A DNA stretch of 6,132 nt from positions 1 to 6,132 of the forward strand of contig CAZPMT010000192.1 of NCBI GenBank assembly GCA_964587655.1, written 5' to 3'. The DNA is from CAZPMT01 sp964587655 (lineage in GTDB: Bacteria > Hydrogenedentota > Hydrogenedentia > Hydrogenedentales > SLHB01). How positions within the stretch are numbered: the first letter of the stretch is position 1; each line of letters opens with the position of its first letter. Shown here piece after piece: positions 6,067-6,132 of this stretch. The position numbers and the translations under genes were made by a program. The notes under the pieces are model-generated. The model was not told where the DNA came from, made no database searches, and was given only the letters and a program-made list of their open reading frames with translations.

Positions 6067-6132
6067 TGCCTCTGCGCTTCTAGCCCGGATTTCTCACCAC
6101 TTGTAACAAATCGGGCCGTCAGATGTAGTATA

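Overview
The window is about 6.1 kb of GC-rich bacterial DNA with six complete-looking protein genes, three 3'-end gene remnants and one strong palindromic repeat. The source cannot be fixed from sequence alone. The ruvX-mltG pair is a general bacterial housekeeping arrangement. The sugar-ABC-permease tail, the decayed gene ends and the GC-rich palindrome would suit an uncultured, large-genome environmental bacterium, perhaps of the Hydrogenedentota/Planctomycetota/Lentisphaerota kind. That placement is a guess.

Left part, + strand (1-3122): a C-terminal stub of a nitrilase-family amidohydrolase (10-222) comes first. It is followed by an unrecognised 197-aa protein (318-911), then a CoA-binding, NDP-forming acyl-CoA synthetase alpha-type protein (977-2560) and a small 2H phosphoesterase of the LigT / 2'-5' RNA ligase type (2604-3122). 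The last three run in one direction with gaps of 65 or fewer bases and could be co-transcribed, but no shared pathway is obvious. The synthetase has its phosphohistidine but no ATP-grasp partner in view. Its last codons contain a GCGCGCG heptamer tandem repeat.

Middle, - strand (3178-4813): ruvX (YqgF-type nuclease) is followed 13 bases later by mltG (endolytic murein transglycosylase). This is a classic neighbour pair, seen here without alaS. mltG converges with the 2H phosphoesterase across a 55-bp gap in which I see no clear terminator.

Right part, - strand (4826-6132): a 209-bp non-coding stretch upstream of ruvX holds a perfect 27-bp inverted repeat around an 18-nt loop. Next come the last 40-odd codons of a carbohydrate ABC transporter permease, with nothing recognisable of the rest of that gene. 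Then there is an intact TetR-family regulator with a strong Shine-Dalgarno site, and finally the C-terminal stub of a serine hydrolase / beta-lactamase-family protein.

The main oddity is that three unrelated genes survive only as 3' ends with their stop codons, beside a long palindrome. This points to repeated rearrangement or decay at this locus. I see no CRISPR array, transposase, tRNA or rRNA, and no convincing new defence or biosynthetic system.
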